Positions 32,368-38,895 of a stretch of DNA of 38,895 bases are shown here, piece by piece; the first letter of the stretch is position 1, and each line of letters starts with the position of its first letter. Source of the DNA: an uncultured Ruminiclostridium sp. (lineage in GTDB: Bacteria; Bacillota; Clostridia; Oscillospirales; Ruminococcaceae); NCBI GenBank assembly GCA_910588335.1, contig CAJUQV010000023.1:1-38895 (forward strand), given 5' to 3'. The notes beneath the pieces are model-generated. The model was not told where the DNA came from. It did not search any database and worked only from the letters and a program-made list of their open reading frames with translations. The translations under genes and the position numbers were made by a program.

Positions 32368-33628
32368 AAACAAGCTCTATTCTTGCTTGTTTGGACAAGT
32401 CCCCGGTACCGAAAGCAAATTTTCCCGTTCCTCCGGCTGAGGCGGATTCACCTTGAGTACCTGAAAGTTCCCGGCATAAAAGACGTGATATTGACATGGT
32501 CAAGTCAACGACATGCAGGCTTTTCATTACCGATTGTGAACGTTCGTATTCCGCTCTGCACTCGGCGTCCGTCTTAGCTTTTAATTCAAGCTTATATGAA
32601 CTGATTGCCTTTAATATCTTATTCCCCATTTTTGCATACAGCTTATCTTTAGCTTTACCGACAGTGGTTGCCGTTTGGAGTCTGCCGTATGCCGTTTCCG
32701 TGCTGTTGTACATTTCCGCTACCTGCTTTTTTGAGATTAAATAACCTTCAAATAAATCTTTTAGTTCGGGAAACGTATTCATAAGCTTATTGCTCAAATT
32801 GTCAATAAGTTTTTTTACCTCCTGCGGCATATATCCGTAGGAAAGCCGCCCCCTTTTCGGTACGCTGTCCGCAATTTCATCAAACATCGCTATAAGTTCG
32901 GGAAATTCTTTTATTTCATTGACCGCGTTTTCCGCGCCGCTGATAAAATACTCAAGCATTTTATTCTGAATATCAAACTGCGCTTTTTTCTCATTGCCGA
33001 AGGTTAACGAAATAAGGGCTTTTCTCACACTGTCGCCGTTGTCAACGGTATAGGACGGGTTGCCGACAAGACTTTCCGTTTCTTCCTCGATGTTTATTTC
33101 CTCCGCAAGCTCTCCGAAAACGTTTGTTTCAAGGTCGTCCCGGATATTGCCGCACACCTTTGGGTTCACATAGTTGACTCCAACCTGCTGATTTTTATTC
33201 CAGAACACGATATGTATATGCGGCTGACCTTCTTTATCGTGAACCGCTGCAAGATATTCGATATCCTTCATTCCTATGCCGTTATTTTTTGCGATGGAAT
33301 ATATGTGATATTTGGCGAATTCCTCCCAGCGGTCAATATTTTTCTCAAGACCCAACATTACCGCTCTTTGGGGCGTAAAAGATATGCAGCTTCGGAATAC
33401 GGTTTTCCCGTCTCTCGATATTGAAGCTACGTATTTTTCCGCAGCCTTGGTGCTGATATTGTCCGTAAAAGGCTTTCCGCCAAACTTACCGAAAAGTCCG
33501 TTCTCCGGATTGTTTTTCTTCAGTGCGTGAATGCGCTCTCCTATATACTTAATATGCTTTGCGTTACTGTTGGGTGTGCCTGTAAGATTTGCGTTCCGGT
33601 GCCACTGCTTGTATATCAGTAATGCCAT
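32330..33628 (-). CDS. Relaxase, MobL/MOBP type
   Basis: The relaxase nicks the transfer origin and stays bound to the strand to be moved. This 432-residue protein begins MALLIYKQWHRN, like MobL/MobP3-type relaxases of Firmicutes. The metal-binding triad is in HDKEGQPHIHIVFW, with His130, His137 and His139. The probable catalytic Tyr is among Tyr6 or those in the N-terminal 30 residues. The C-terminal half is helical and may bind partner proteins. AAAGGAGG precedes the ATG, which overlaps the stop of the ribbon-helix-helix gene (TAATG). Gene order RHH-relaxase-VirD4 is standard. No oriT was located near it; the short gaps upstream hold only a terminator. Confidence 0.92.
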   Translation of the reverse strand: MALLIYKQWHRNANLTGTPNSNAKHIKYIGERIHALKKNNPENGLFGKFGGKPFTDNISTKAAEKYVASISRDGKTVFRSCISFTPQRAVMLGLEKNIDRWEEFAKYHIYSIAKNNGIGMKDIEYLAAVHDKEGQPHIHIVFWNKNQQVGVNYVNPKVCGNIRDDLETNVFGELAEEINIEEETESLVGNPSYTVDNGDSVRKALISLTFGNEKKAQFDIQNKMLEYFISGAENAVNEIKEFPELIAMFDEIADSVPKRGRLSYGYMPQEVKKLIDNLSNKLMNTFPELKDLFEGYLISKKQVAEMYNSTETAYGRLQTATTVGKAKDKLYAKMGNKILKAISSYKLELKAKTDAECRAEYERSQSVMKSLHVVDLTMSISRLLCRELSGTQGESASAGGTGKFAFGTGDLSKQARIELVYENKDKGKGEER

Positions 33629-34092
33629 TATCCGTCCTCCTTTCTTCCTATTTTCTTACTTGCGGTGATAAATTCTCTTGCGTCTTTTATATATTCTTCC
33701 ACATTTTGATCCTTAAGCTTAAGGTATCCTGCCGCCTGTTTAAACGCCGAGGACAGTATATCCTCGGTGGTGGCTTCGTTTGCGTATTCGTTCTGGATCA
33801 ACAACAAAAGAAGATACAACGCCGACAAAGAACCCTTCGCGGCTTTTACAATAAGCCTTATAAGGCGCTCGTTATAGTGCTTCGTTACGTTTTCCGTTTC
33901 CTCGCGCACTATACCGCGTATGAAATTTTCCGAGCCCTCAGCCCATTCCACCGTTAAGCCTTTGGAAATAAACGAACGAACAACGTCCGCTATTGTGGTG
34001 TGCTTTTCTCTTGCTGCTTTGGCAAGATTTTCATATACGCCTTCCGGAACCACTACGCTGAATTTTCTGGTCGTTTTTTTGTTTTCGGGCAT
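33628..34092 (-). CDS. Ribbon-helix-helix relaxosome accessory protein
   Basis: This 154-residue protein starts with a ribbon-helix-helix-like segment: beta strand RKFSVVVPEGVYENLAKAAR (9-28), then KHTTIADVVRSFISKGL. A helical C-terminal domain follows, with a hydrophobic leucine run (SALYLLLLLIQNEY). Such MobC/NikA-type proteins bind oriT DNA and assist the relaxase. The gene is coupled to the relaxase by a TAATG overlap, which supports that role. AAAGGAG precedes the start. It may also repress its own operon, as many RHH proteins do. Confidence 0.8.
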   Translation of the reverse strand: MPENKKTTRKFSVVVPEGVYENLAKAAREKHTTIADVVRSFISKGLTVEWAEGSENFIRGIVREETENVTKHYNERLIRLIVKAAKGSLSALYLLLLLIQNEYANEATTEDILSSAFKQAAGYLKLKDQNVEEYIKDAREFITASKKIGRKEDG

Positions 34093-34126
34093 TCCGCGTG
34101 CTCCTTTCCTTGAATTTTTCCAATAA

Positions 34127-34156
34127 AAAAGAGCCTTAATATTTTAAGACTCTTTT
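34127..34156 (-). terminator. Terminator overlapping the stop of the 241-residue gene
   Basis: Stem 34127-34139 with 34144-34156 (one mismatch), followed on the minus strand by TTTTTTATTGG; the 3' arm carries the TAA stop. It lies upstream of the RHH-relaxase genes, so it should limit read-through from the leading genes into the mobilisation genes. Confidence 0.75.
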
Positions 34157-34869
34157 GTGCTATTCTCTTTCTCCGAATTATACAGAAGCTTCGCGATTTG
34201 AAAAAGAAGCGCGTATCTGAAATCCACAACCTCTTGGGGCTGCATGTACCCTTTGTGAAAAATCCAATTTTTGCCGTCGGTATCAATGTATTTGAACGCT
34301 GTTTCCGTATCGTAAACGCATGCTTCAACAGTACCGTTTTTGAAATGCTTGCCGCATGAAATCGAATGATTCCCGCTTTCAACCCTGCATATATTCATAT
34401 ACGGATAATAAACGACATCATGATTATCTCTGTCATATTGAAATTTATTTTCTTTTATGTTTTTCAAATTACGAAGCAATCTGAGGTATAAATCCCAAGG
34501 CTCGGTTATAACGATATTTTTTTCAAGCTCGATTGTAATTTTGTTTTCTTTGTTTACAAGCGATATGCTGACGTAGGGCTTATCGGCGCAATAAATGGGA
34601 AAAGGTTTATCCATACAACAAGCCTCGTGTTCGGGTTTATATACATGCAAAGTCTCCACGGATGTTTCAATATCACGTCCGATAAGCTCAATAACATAAT
34701 TCAGAAAAAGTTTTTCCTCTTCCGCAGTATGGCAGTAACATAAAAAATTTTCCACAAAATCCAGAGCCGGACCGTAACTTCCCGGGCAGCATATGTAGGG
34801 GTATTTGCTCCGTTTAGGGTTTATCCCGCTTTTTATTTTCTTAATCATTTCCGATATTTTATACAGCAT
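34144..34869 (-). CDS. Unknown 241-residue protein
   Basis: A soluble protein with no membrane segment and no motif I can name. It is rich in aromatic residues and Cys (CCPGS, CYCH, CCMDK in the first 90 residues), which may bind metal. The second half has mixed strands (KPYVSISLVNKENKITIELE). AAAGGA precedes the ATG. It follows the 109-residue gene by 12 bp and ends in a terminator. Similar genes of unknown function often lie upstream of mobilisation genes in ICEs; nothing more can be said. Confidence 0.6.
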   Translation of the reverse strand: MLYKISEMIKKIKSGINPKRSKYPYICCPGSYGPALDFVENFLCYCHTAEEEKLFLNYVIELIGRDIETSVETLHVYKPEHEACCMDKPFPIYCADKPYVSISLVNKENKITIELEKNIVITEPWDLYLRLLRNLKNIKENKFQYDRDNHDVVYYPYMNICRVESGNHSISCGKHFKNGTVEACVYDTETAFKYIDTDGKNWIFHKGYMQPQEVVDFRYALLFQIAKLLYNSEKENSTKES

Positions 34870-34881
34870 AACGCTATTCCT

Positions 34882-35211
34882 TTACTTCACATATTTATTC
34901 AGCAGATCGCCGAGAGCCGTTTTTATTCTAATCTGAAAAATCCGGTTAAGAGCTATGACGGTGTTTATTTCATGCAGCGCCAGATTATAATCCTCACGTG
35001 TCAAGGCTCTCCACAAAGGAAACAGATTTCTAAAGAATCCGTAATGCCCGGTACTGAACCCGTCATAGCTTTTATCTAACGGACATTTAGCGTAACAAAG
35101 CTTAAATTCCCTGAGAAGCTCATAGCATTTTAGGTCGTCAGCTTCGATTTCAGCCATCCTCATTTTACGGCACAATTCGCGCAGTTGTTTTTTTGCCCTT
35201 CTATGAAACAT
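34882..35211 (-). CDS. Unknown small basic helical protein
   Basis: A 109-residue protein, strongly basic at the N-terminus (MFHRRAKKQLRELCRKMR), mostly helical and without membrane spans. Three Cys and a central segment FSTGHYGFFRNLFPLWRAL are noticeable. AAAGGCGG precedes the ATG. It pairs with the 241-residue gene 12 bp downstream; both lie between the secreted protein gene and the RHH-relaxase genes. No family is recognised. Confidence 0.6.
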   Translation of the reverse strand: MFHRRAKKQLRELCRKMRMAEIEADDLKCYELLREFKLCYAKCPLDKSYDGFSTGHYGFFRNLFPLWRALTREDYNLALHEINTVIALNRIFQIRIKTALGDLLNKYVK

Positions 35212-35268
35212 ACAAGCTATCCGCCTTTCTTAATTTTACTGTATTTTTATATTTTTGTCAACCTTCAC

Positions 35269-37839
35269 TTACCTCACAACCGCCACATGCCAATCATCAT
35301 AAACGTTTCCCAATATGCGTATCGGGTTGCTTCCGACTCCGTTTACCTCGATCATTCCCAAGGGAGTGTATGCGTACAGCATATTTGTAAGAGTCTTATA
35401 ATCGGCGTTATCAGGGTACCACAACGGTGTGTAGTGCACGGTATCATTTAATGTACTGTACTTGTTCTCTTTAAAGTTAAACTCTCCCGAAGGATTTAAT
35501 TTCAATATTCGGTTATAGTTTCCTCTGGTGGATTTTCCGTAGTAAAATTCCGGAAAAAGGCTTTCCGCCATCTGGAAGCTGACCGCCGCTCCGTCATAGT
35601 CTTCTCCCACGGATATTACCCTGCTTTCCGTGGAAGTTGTTGAACTCCAAGAATCGGCTTCTCCGGAACAGGACATTTCCTTGGTTGTTTTTGTTATATG
35701 CAGCTCTCCTTGTACGGCAGTGTATATACCGTAACCGCTCGCCATATATGTTATTCCGTTTTTTTCATACCACGTGGGACAGTAATTACTGGGCATTATC
35801 TCCGCCGACGCGGACGCTGTCACCGTATATGAATCTTTGGTATAAAACACGGTAGAGACGTCGTATTTTAAGTTTACCTCTATATGATCTATATCCCCGT
35901 AATCGCCCACATAATCCCCTGGGTATACTACTTTGAAGAATCCGTCCGTATAGTAGTACCAATAAGAGCTTACCGAAAGGGAAAGCTCGGATATCGAATC
36001 CCGAACTGTCCATGAATGCGGCGGAATACTTCCGGACAGCTTGCTGCCGTTATAAAAGTTTTCGGACAGGGAAGTTTTGAAGCCGTCGGCTTTATCGTCA
36101 GGTCTCGGATCCGGGGGAGTCTTTTCGGCAAACGGATCGTATAAGTATACGGTAAAAATGATCCTGTTTACTTTTTCATCGTTGTTTTCCAACGTCCCCG
36201 CACTGGGAGTCACTGTCAAAGTCATAACGTCAAGGTTATCCGGAGTTGTCCATTCAAGCCATACAAGCTGCGACGTGTCTTTTTCGACGGTAATTCCCGT
36301 TACCGTCTGCGTCCACACATTATCACCTTCGCTGCCGGAAAATGTTACGCTTGCTCTTGAGTCCTCATAACAGGAACCGAATTCCAGCCCCGCGTCGGTC
36401 ATAATGCTTTCCGTTAGGTCGTAATAATACATATGATCCGATGTGTCGTTGTAAAGCAAAACCGAAGTTACGACCTTCATTCCTTTGGGATAATACAGAA
36501 CATTTTCTGCCTCTTTCAATTTGTTGAGAAAAACAAAATGTACGGATTTGAGGTTTGAATGATTGTTCATTATCAATTCGGCTTCTTCCGTATCGCTTAC
36601 GGAAAAATATCTTTTTTCTCCGCTGTCGCCGCCGTTCATAAAGGATTCGGGACCGTCTGCTTTTACTCTGTTGGCGGGAATGTTTTCACTGAACGCGACC
36701 GCAGGAGCAGTGTTTGGCGAATCGCTCAGACGCCAGCCCGTGGGATTGTCGTGGGTACCCTCAATGGCATACTGTATGTACGCGGCTCCCTCGTATGTTT
36801 TTGAGGATAAGCGATTAAGCTGTACAATCTTTTCAGCGTCCGCCTGCTCCTTCTGAAAGGTCCATTCGTATCCGCCGTCAGGCTTTTCCTTTCCGTACCA
36901 TATCAGCGCCGTTACCTCCGCCGTCTTGCCGAGACGGTAAACATGCAGTCCCGCGCCCATGCTTTGCATTGCCGTGTACATGTCGGCGATATCACTGCTG
37001 TTATAGGCGGTCAGGGAGCTTGCGCTCGTTACTCCGCCCAGCCCTATAATGTTGCTTTCAATATACATGGACGTCCAAAGGCAGTGAATGACATTGACGT
37101 AAAATCCACCCCCCGTTGCTCCGCCTAAGTTTTGTCTTACAAGCTCATTGTTAAGATAGTACCATTTGCATATATTATTTATGGTACCGTATATGTAATA
37201 CGGATATTTTATGGTGTTTGAGGAGTTACAGGGCTTAAACCATGTTATTGGTTCTACGGTAAGGAGGTAGCCTTTGGATTTTATTATCTCTTTTATGCTT
37301 TTTCCATCGTTTACTGAGCTTTTATCATCATCCGATTTAAAAGTAAAGATATAATGTCCACCGTTTTGAGCATTCAGAATCTTCTGTGAATTGATTTCGT
37401 TGGACGTAAACCACGCATTAACAGCCGCTCCGTTTCCTACCGGTCCGTTATCCCAATAAAGGGCGGCGGGGGGAGTATCGGAAGCGTTTGTGTTGTTGCT
37501 TGAGAAACCCAAGTCAGTCCAGTAATAGTAACCGTCTCTGTTTCCTCCAGTTCTTGATGTCAAAAACTGTTTTGTCTCATTAAATGCTGGCAGATTATGA
37601 CCATTGCTGTATAGAATATCAACCGCATTGGTTACCGGGGTACCGTCCTCTTTTACAATACAAAGACGATAGCCTTGATGGTCTATATCCCATGTTGACC
37701 CTTCTGCTTCAACTCCGTTCCAATCTCCGGTGCCGCTGTTATCTCCCTCAACCGCAAGCGCGGAATAGGGAATTGCCGAAACCGTAATAGCTGTCGCTGT
37801 TAGTGCGGCTATCAGCTTTCTTAATTTATTAACTTTCAA
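35269..37839 (-). CDS. Large secreted protein with signal peptide
   Basis: The 856-residue protein starts at TTG (37839) after GGAG. A classical signal peptide (KLRKLIAALTATAITVSAIP, ending SALA-VEG) gives cleavage near residue 30. The remainder is a beta-rich, Ser/Thr/Tyr/Asp-rich extracellular protein with several repeated-looking domains (for example SAGTLENNDEKVNRIIFTVY). It has no LPXTG motif, C-terminal membrane span or wall-binding repeat. As the second gene of the leading operon it may be a surface or secreted factor for mating-cell contact, or the tip of the pilus. It could also be an unrelated cargo adhesin. No enzyme motif is visible. Confidence 0.7.
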   Translation of the reverse strand: MKVNKLRKLIAALTATAITVSAIPYSALAVEGDNSGTGDWNGVEAEGSTWDIDHQGYRLCIVKEDGTPVTNAVDILYSNGHNLPAFNETKQFLTSRTGGNRDGYYYWTDLGFSSNNTNASDTPPAALYWDNGPVGNGAAVNAWFTSNEINSQKILNAQNGGHYIFTFKSDDDKSSVNDGKSIKEIIKSKGYLLTVEPITWFKPCNSSNTIKYPYYIYGTINNICKWYYLNNELVRQNLGGATGGGFYVNVIHCLWTSMYIESNIIGLGGVTSASSLTAYNSSDIADMYTAMQSMGAGLHVYRLGKTAEVTALIWYGKEKPDGGYEWTFQKEQADAEKIVQLNRLSSKTYEGAAYIQYAIEGTHDNPTGWRLSDSPNTAPAVAFSENIPANRVKADGPESFMNGGDSGEKRYFSVSDTEEAELIMNNHSNLKSVHFVFLNKLKEAENVLYYPKGMKVVTSVLLYNDTSDHMYYYDLTESIMTDAGLEFGSCYEDSRASVTFSGSEGDNVWTQTVTGITVEKDTSQLVWLEWTTPDNLDVMTLTVTPSAGTLENNDEKVNRIIFTVYLYDPFAEKTPPDPRPDDKADGFKTSLSENFYNGSKLSGSIPPHSWTVRDSISELSLSVSSYWYYYTDGFFKVVYPGDYVGDYGDIDHIEVNLKYDVSTVFYTKDSYTVTASASAEIMPSNYCPTWYEKNGITYMASGYGIYTAVQGELHITKTTKEMSCSGEADSWSSTTSTESRVISVGEDYDGAAVSFQMAESLFPEFYYGKSTRGNYNRILKLNPSGEFNFKENKYSTLNDTVHYTPLWYPDNADYKTLTNMLYAYTPLGMIEVNGVGSNPIRILGNVYDDWHVAVVR

Positions 37840-37873
37840 TTTTATGCTCCTTTCGTTTTTGGATAATAAAAAA

Positions 37874-37897
37874 GGACTAACCTTTTAAAGTCAGTCC
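37874..37897 (-). terminator. Terminator after the Thr-rich membrane protein gene
   Basis: An 8-bp stem (37874-37881 with 37890-37897, one G-T type mismatch) is followed on the minus strand by TTTTTTATTATCC. It lies between the Thr-rich gene and the secreted protein gene, so partial read-through is needed for the latter. Confidence 0.75.
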
Positions 37898-37920
37898 ATT
37901 TATTCTATAATTTTACCATT

Positions 37921-38505
37921 TTATGCAGCAATCATCGCTTCATGATCACCGTCATCAACATATCCACCGCCGCCTTGACCTATGCGGTCTCCATCAGGAG
38001 GTATTCCAATTATGCCATCATCTACAATCCCACTCCAATCAATTTCCTCCGGAGGTATAGTGGTGGTTGCTGCTGTTGTGGTGATCGCTTCCGTTGTCTG
38101 AGCGTGTTCTTCTTCAAGCGTTTCTACCGTTTTCTCTCCGAGACTGAATTCAAAATGAGCGTTTGTATGTTCCTCAAGGATCGCCGCGCTGTCGTCATCA
38201 AGTATTACATTGCCGTTTTCAGGCTCCGGAGCAAAGGTAACGGTTTCCGGTCCGATTATCTCGGTTTTCTGAGATATTTCCGTTATCTCTTTCGGCTCAT
38301 CGGGCTTTGCGGTAGTGTGGGGGATAGGCTTTATAGTATATGTTTCGGTTTCCGATATGGTTTCGGTCGATGTGGTAGTTTCCACTTCCTCGGCGGAAGA
38401 TCTGTTCGTAAGCAGTATAGCCGCCGTGGTAATGCAGGCTGTTATTGCAAGCGCCGCTACGGATATTATAACAGTTCTTTTCTTATTCAAATTTCGTGTG
38501 CTCAT
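37921..38505 (-). CDS. Membrane-anchored Thr/Glu-rich surface protein
   Basis: The 194-residue protein has a basic N-terminus (STRNLNKKR), one membrane span (about residues 12-32) and a low-complexity outer part rich in Thr, Glu and Pro (for example ETTTSTETISETETY, TTEAITTTAATTTIPP), then a Gly/Asp-rich end (DDGIIGIPPDGDRIGQGGGG). It recalls DUF6550-type proteins of Firmicute conjugative elements (from memory). Such a stalk may span the wall or bind partners. GGAG precedes the ATG, and the gene is the first after the strong promoter at 38585-38613. Confidence 0.65.
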   Translation of the reverse strand: MSTRNLNKKRTVIISVAALAITACITTAAILLTNRSSAEEVETTTSTETISETETYTIKPIPHTTAKPDEPKEITEISQKTEIIGPETVTFAPEPENGNVILDDDSAAILEEHTNAHFEFSLGEKTVETLEEEHAQTTEAITTTAATTTIPPEEIDWSGIVDDGIIGIPPDGDRIGQGGGGYVDDGDHEAMIAA

Positions 38506-38559
38506 TATATGCTCCTTTCAATATGTCCTTAACCCTCTGATTATGCCTTAATTACTTCT

Positions 38560-38575
38560 ATGAAATATATTTCAT
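38560..38575. promoter_or_regulatory. Perfect 16-bp palindrome at the start of the leading transcript
   Basis: ATGAAATATATTTCAT equals its own reverse complement and lies about 10 bp downstream of the -10 box at 38585-38590, so a protein bound here would block transcription. A dimeric repressor operator is the likeliest reading; a chance A/T palindrome is the alternative. Confidence 0.55.
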
Positions 38576-38584
38576 TTCATTGTA

Positions 38585-38613
38585 ATTATATCATTTTTCA
38601 GAGGAGTTTTCAA
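38585..38613 (-). promoter_or_regulatory. Strong promoter for the leading transfer genes
   Basis: Minus-strand TTGAAA (38608-38613) and TATAAT (38585-38590) with a 17-bp spacer. The expected transcript start near 38578 leaves a leader of about 70 nt before the Thr-rich membrane protein gene. Confidence 0.85.
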
Positions 38614-38710
38614 TTGGCATAGTGTACAAATGATATGTGTTGTATTTGTTATGTTTTGTAAGATTGTTCTTTTGGGGTCTTTTCTTTTCGGTGTTTCCCG
38701 TTTTTAAAAT

Positions 38711-38740
38711 AAAAGAAACCGCTTGAAAGCGGCTTCTTTT
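38711..38740 (-). terminator. Terminator after the right-edge gene
   Basis: A long stem (38711-38724 with 38727-38740, one mismatch) ends in TTTCTTTTATTTT on the minus strand. It closes the transcription unit of the partial gene at the right edge. Confidence 0.85.
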
Positions 38741-38771
38741 ATTATTCGGAAATTATTTAAACGAGGTGTTG

Positions 38772-38894
38772 TCAGATTTCGAGACCTTCCGTTTCGGTCT
38801 CTTCGGGTGACTCTTCAATTACAGGGGTGTCGTTACGGTCGTACATGCGGATTGCTTCCCTGATTTGTTCTTCGCTTATTCCAATTGCTCTGAG
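38772..38894 (-). CDS. C-terminal end of an unknown protein (partial)
   Basis: The last 40 residues of a gene that starts beyond the window: LRAIGISEEQIREAIRMYDR, then an acidic tail rich in Glu and Thr ending GLEI. The first part is a charged amphipathic helix. It is followed by a terminator, so it belongs to the upstream transcription unit. Too little is present to name a family. Confidence 0.6.
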   Translation of the reverse strand, partial: LRAIGISEEQIREAIRMYDRNDTPVIEESPEETETEGLEI

Positions 38895-38895
38895 A

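Noticed and set aside
37942..38532. Plus-strand 196-codon frame opposite the Thr-rich membrane protein gene
   Set aside because: Antisense to a gene with a promoter, ribosome site and signal-anchor; the Arg/Cys/Tyr-rich text is typical of a shadow of Thr/Glu-rich coding.
1..38895. CRISPR array or rRNA genes
   Set aside because: No regularly spaced repeats and no rRNA-like sequence were seen on either strand.

Overview
The window reads as most of an integrative conjugative element (ICE) or a related conjugative island from a Gram-positive, Clostridia-type Firmicute of moderate to low G+C (Ruminococcus/Oscillospiraceae-like, by inference). The grounds are AGGAGG-type ribosome sites before most genes, occasional TTG/GTG starts, A/T-rich sigma-A-type promoters, hairpin/T-run terminators, and a Gram-positive type IV secretion set (PrgI, VirB4, VirB6-like, VirD4, MobL/MOBP-type relaxase). 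From about 2 kb to the right edge every convincing gene lies on the minus strand, so the text below goes from right (upstream) to left (downstream). No integrase is present and the right end runs off the window, so the element's ends are not proven.

Right part (38.9-29.2 kb): the end of an unknown gene, then a strong promoter (38585-38613) followed by a membrane-anchored Thr-rich protein, a large secreted protein, two unknown small genes, a ribbon-helix-helix protein, a relaxase and a VirD4 coupling ATPase with an unusual basic insertion, then a VirB2-like membrane protein. Centre (29.0-16.3 kb): a pilin-like protein, VirB6-like and TrbC-like membrane proteins and PrgI lead directly into a near-complete Tad (type IVc pilus) set: TadV prepilin peptidase, CpaB/SAF protein, TadZ-like ATPase, TadA ATPase, TadB, TadC and two TadE/DUF4320-like pseudopilins. 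The same gene train then returns to T4SS parts: a membrane-tethered VirB4-N-terminal-like protein, VirB4 and a large membrane-anchored 685-residue protein. The genes are packed with overlapping stops and starts, so a Tad pilus machine and a conjugative T4SS appear to be made as one unit. This hybrid is the main system of interest.

Left part (16.2-2 kb): a two-gene cargo unit with its own promoter and terminator, a second TadZ/CpaE-like protein, a Fic-fold protein lacking the catalytic His, and a 2458-residue polyvalent protein (ArdC-like, N6-methylase-like and SNF2-type helicase parts). Inside the last gene, in another frame of the same strand, lies a 139-codon ORF with a perfect internal Shine-Dalgarno sequence. 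Then come three membrane or coiled-coil cargo genes separated by copies of a repeated terminator-leader cassette, a tiny zinc-ribbon gene, and a tandem winged-helix protein that may be a replication initiator or regulator.

Left edge (1-2 kb): a probable insertion-sequence end interrupts a C5 cytosine methyltransferase gene. A broken small gene precedes it, and next comes a tRNA-Pro(GGG) on the plus strand, a common type of ICE attachment site. About 1 kb without genes follows, holding a well-formed candidate small RNA (promoter, two hairpins, terminator).
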